Part shown: one piece after another, positions 7,408 to 7,939 of the stretch
How positions within the stretch are numbered: the stretch's first letter is position 1
Layout of the letters: each line of letters begins with the position of its first letter
Source of the DNA: an uncultured Bacteroidales bacterium
GTDB taxonomy: Bacteria; Bacteroidota; Bacteroidia; Bacteroidales; P3
Assembly (NCBI GenBank): GCA_937901525.1
Contig: CALDHX010000083.1
Location: forward strand, 1 to 7,939
Direction of reading: 5' to 3'
DNA length: 7,939 bases
The notes under the pieces: generated by a model
Database searches by the model: none
Told to the model about the DNA's origin: nothing
Seen by the model: only the letters and a program-made list of their open reading frames with translations
Translations under genes and position numbers: made by a program

Positions 7408-7740
7408 GTGCAAAGGTTTAGCGAATATAGGATTATGTGGATAATGGTGCTTTTTGACCTACCAACCGAAACCAAAAAAGATAAAAAGGAACACGCAAAG
7501 TTTCGTAAAAATCTTTTAGATGATGGTTTTACGATGTTTCAATTTTCTATTTATATACGTCATTGTGCAAGTAAAGAAAATGCAGATGTACATGTAAAAC
7601 GTGTTAAAAGTTTCCTTCCTCTTTATGGTAAAGTTGGCATCATCACTATTACCGATAAACAATTTGGAGATATTGAAATATATCATTGTGGTAAACCCGA
7701 AAAAGCCCAAACCGCAGGACAACAATTAGAACTTTTCTAA
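7408..7740 (+). CDS. cas2: Cas2, spacer-acquisition partner of Cas1
   Basis: This 110-residue ferredoxin-fold protein bridges two Cas1 dimers in the adaptation complex. The N-terminal strand has the conserved Asp (VLFDLP, D17). FTMFQFSIYIRH and the late ITDKQFG segment are typical of type II Cas2. I chose the GTG at 7408, 9 nt after the cas1 stop, because the RFSEYRIMW segment it includes is, as I recall, conserved among Bacteroidota homologues. The next start, ATG at 7435, would cut it off. An ATG at 7399 is in the same frame but is followed after one codon by TAA. The last residues (QTAGQQLELF) are a variable tail. It ends the operon; no canonical terminator directly follows. Confidence 0.96.
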   Translation: MQRFSEYRIMWIMVLFDLPTETKKDKKEHAKFRKNLLDDGFTMFQFSIYIRHCASKENADVHVKRVKSFLPLYGKVGIITITDKQFGDIEIYHCGKPEKAQTAGQQLELF

Positions 7741-7810
7741 TCCTAAAAATAAACCTTTTCTTTATAAAACCCTTTAATCTTCCTTTGAAAATTAAATCCT
7801 ATTACCATAT

Positions 7811-7855
7811 ATAAACAACAGAATCTGCGTTCGTTACACAGATTCTGTTGTTTAT
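7811..7855. terminator. perfect 17-bp palindrome joining the cas2 downstream region to the first repeat
   Basis: Arms 7811-7827 (ATAAACAACAGAATCTG) and 7839-7855 are exact reverse complements around an 11-nt loop. The outer 9 bp of the right arm (GTTGTTTAT, 7847-7855) are also the first 9 bp of the CRISPR repeat, so the palindrome is partly made of repeat sequence. It could end cas mRNA and array transcripts arriving from opposite sides, but neither side has an immediate T-run, so a canonical intrinsic terminator is not shown. The preceding 7741-7810 is AT-rich, with no gene or clear signal. Confidence 0.6.
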
Positions 7856-7939
7856 GCAAATGCAAAGATACTAAATTGAAAGCAATTCACAACGAAAATG
7901 CTAATTTGTCAAAAGATTTATCGTTGTTTATGCAAATGC
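7847..7939 (-). CRISPR. CRISPR array, transcription-distal end (1 full repeat, 1 spacer, 1 partial repeat)
   Basis: A complete 47-bp repeat lies at 7847-7893, a 29-nt spacer at 7894-7922, and the first 17 nt of a second repeat at 7923-7939 match exactly before the window ends. Read as crRNA (minus strand) the repeat begins GTTGTGAATTGC and ends ATAAACAAC; its two ends are inverted copies (GTTGT/ACAAC). An internal hairpin, AATTG-N4-CAATT, lies at 7874-7887. The strand is set by pairing with the tracrRNA anti-repeat. The spacer-side boundary at 7893 rests on one copy and could move by a base or two. Since transcription runs towards cas2, the leader and newest spacers would be expected beyond the right edge; this is inference. 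Confidence 0.93.
7863..7892 (-). promoter_or_regulatory. promoter inside the CRISPR repeat
   Basis: On the minus strand TTG (7892-7890) is followed after 19 nt by TATCTTTG (7870-7863), a full match to the Bacteroidota -7 consensus TAnnTTTG at accepted spacing. The start would fall about 10 nt before the repeat end, so a transcript would enter the next spacer with a short 5' extension. Every identical repeat would carry it. From this last repeat it would read straight into the palindrome at 7811-7855. Confidence 0.6.

Noticed and set aside
7800..7819. A degenerate extra repeat ending in ACAAC just before a 27-nt pseudo-spacer.
   Set aside because: Only the last few bases agree with the repeat end in direct orientation. 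The match is explained better by the inverted copy that forms the palindrome.

Overview
The window looks like AT-rich Bacteroidota DNA. The grounds are: no Shine-Dalgarno sequences before the genes, promoter-like TAnnTTTG (-7) boxes instead of TATAAT, a 1474-residue Cas9 of the large II-C type common in that phylum, and a 47-bp CRISPR repeat. Genus cannot be fixed from the sequence.

Layout, left to right. (a) 1-197: the possible last codons of an upstream gene, a weak hairpin, a 21-bp tandem repeat of phased A-tracts (probably bent DNA), and TTAA-N4-TTAA dyads before hcp. (b) 198-1817: hcp, a class I hybrid-cluster protein with all cluster ligands present. (c) 1818-2033: an intergenic region carrying a minus-strand tracrRNA. 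It can be reconstructed in full: promoter, anti-repeat, nexus-like hairpin, second stem and terminator. The terminator appears to be shared with the convergent hcp. The cas promoter diverges from the tracrRNA promoter. (d) 2034-7740: a tight cas9-cas1-cas2 operon, with gaps of 4 and 9 nt and no csn2 or cas4, i.e. subtype II-C. (e) 7741-7939: about 70 bp of AT-rich spacer with no gene, a perfect 17-bp palindrome, then one complete 47-bp repeat, one 29-nt spacer and the first 17 nt of a second repeat. The array runs off the right edge.

How it works together. The anti-repeat at 1921-1942 can form a 22-bp duplex with the 5' part of the repeat only if the array is read on the minus strand, towards cas2. 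The crRNAs would therefore be transcribed opposite to the cas operon, and the repeat beside cas2 is the transcription-distal end. Each repeat also contains a Bacteroidota-type promoter on that same strand (TTG-N19-TATCTTTG), so each spacer could have its own promoter, as known for Neisseria and Campylobacter II-C arrays. Cas9 would be loaded with crRNA:tracrRNA, and Cas1-Cas2 would acquire spacers. All catalytic residues I checked in Cas9 and Cas1, and the conserved Asp of Cas2, are present, so the system looks intact.

This is a recognisable type II-C CRISPR-Cas locus, not a new defence class. The less ordinary points are the repeat-borne promoter, the palindrome built from the repeat's own end, the minimal tracrRNA unit, and the reversal of strand composition between hcp and cas9.
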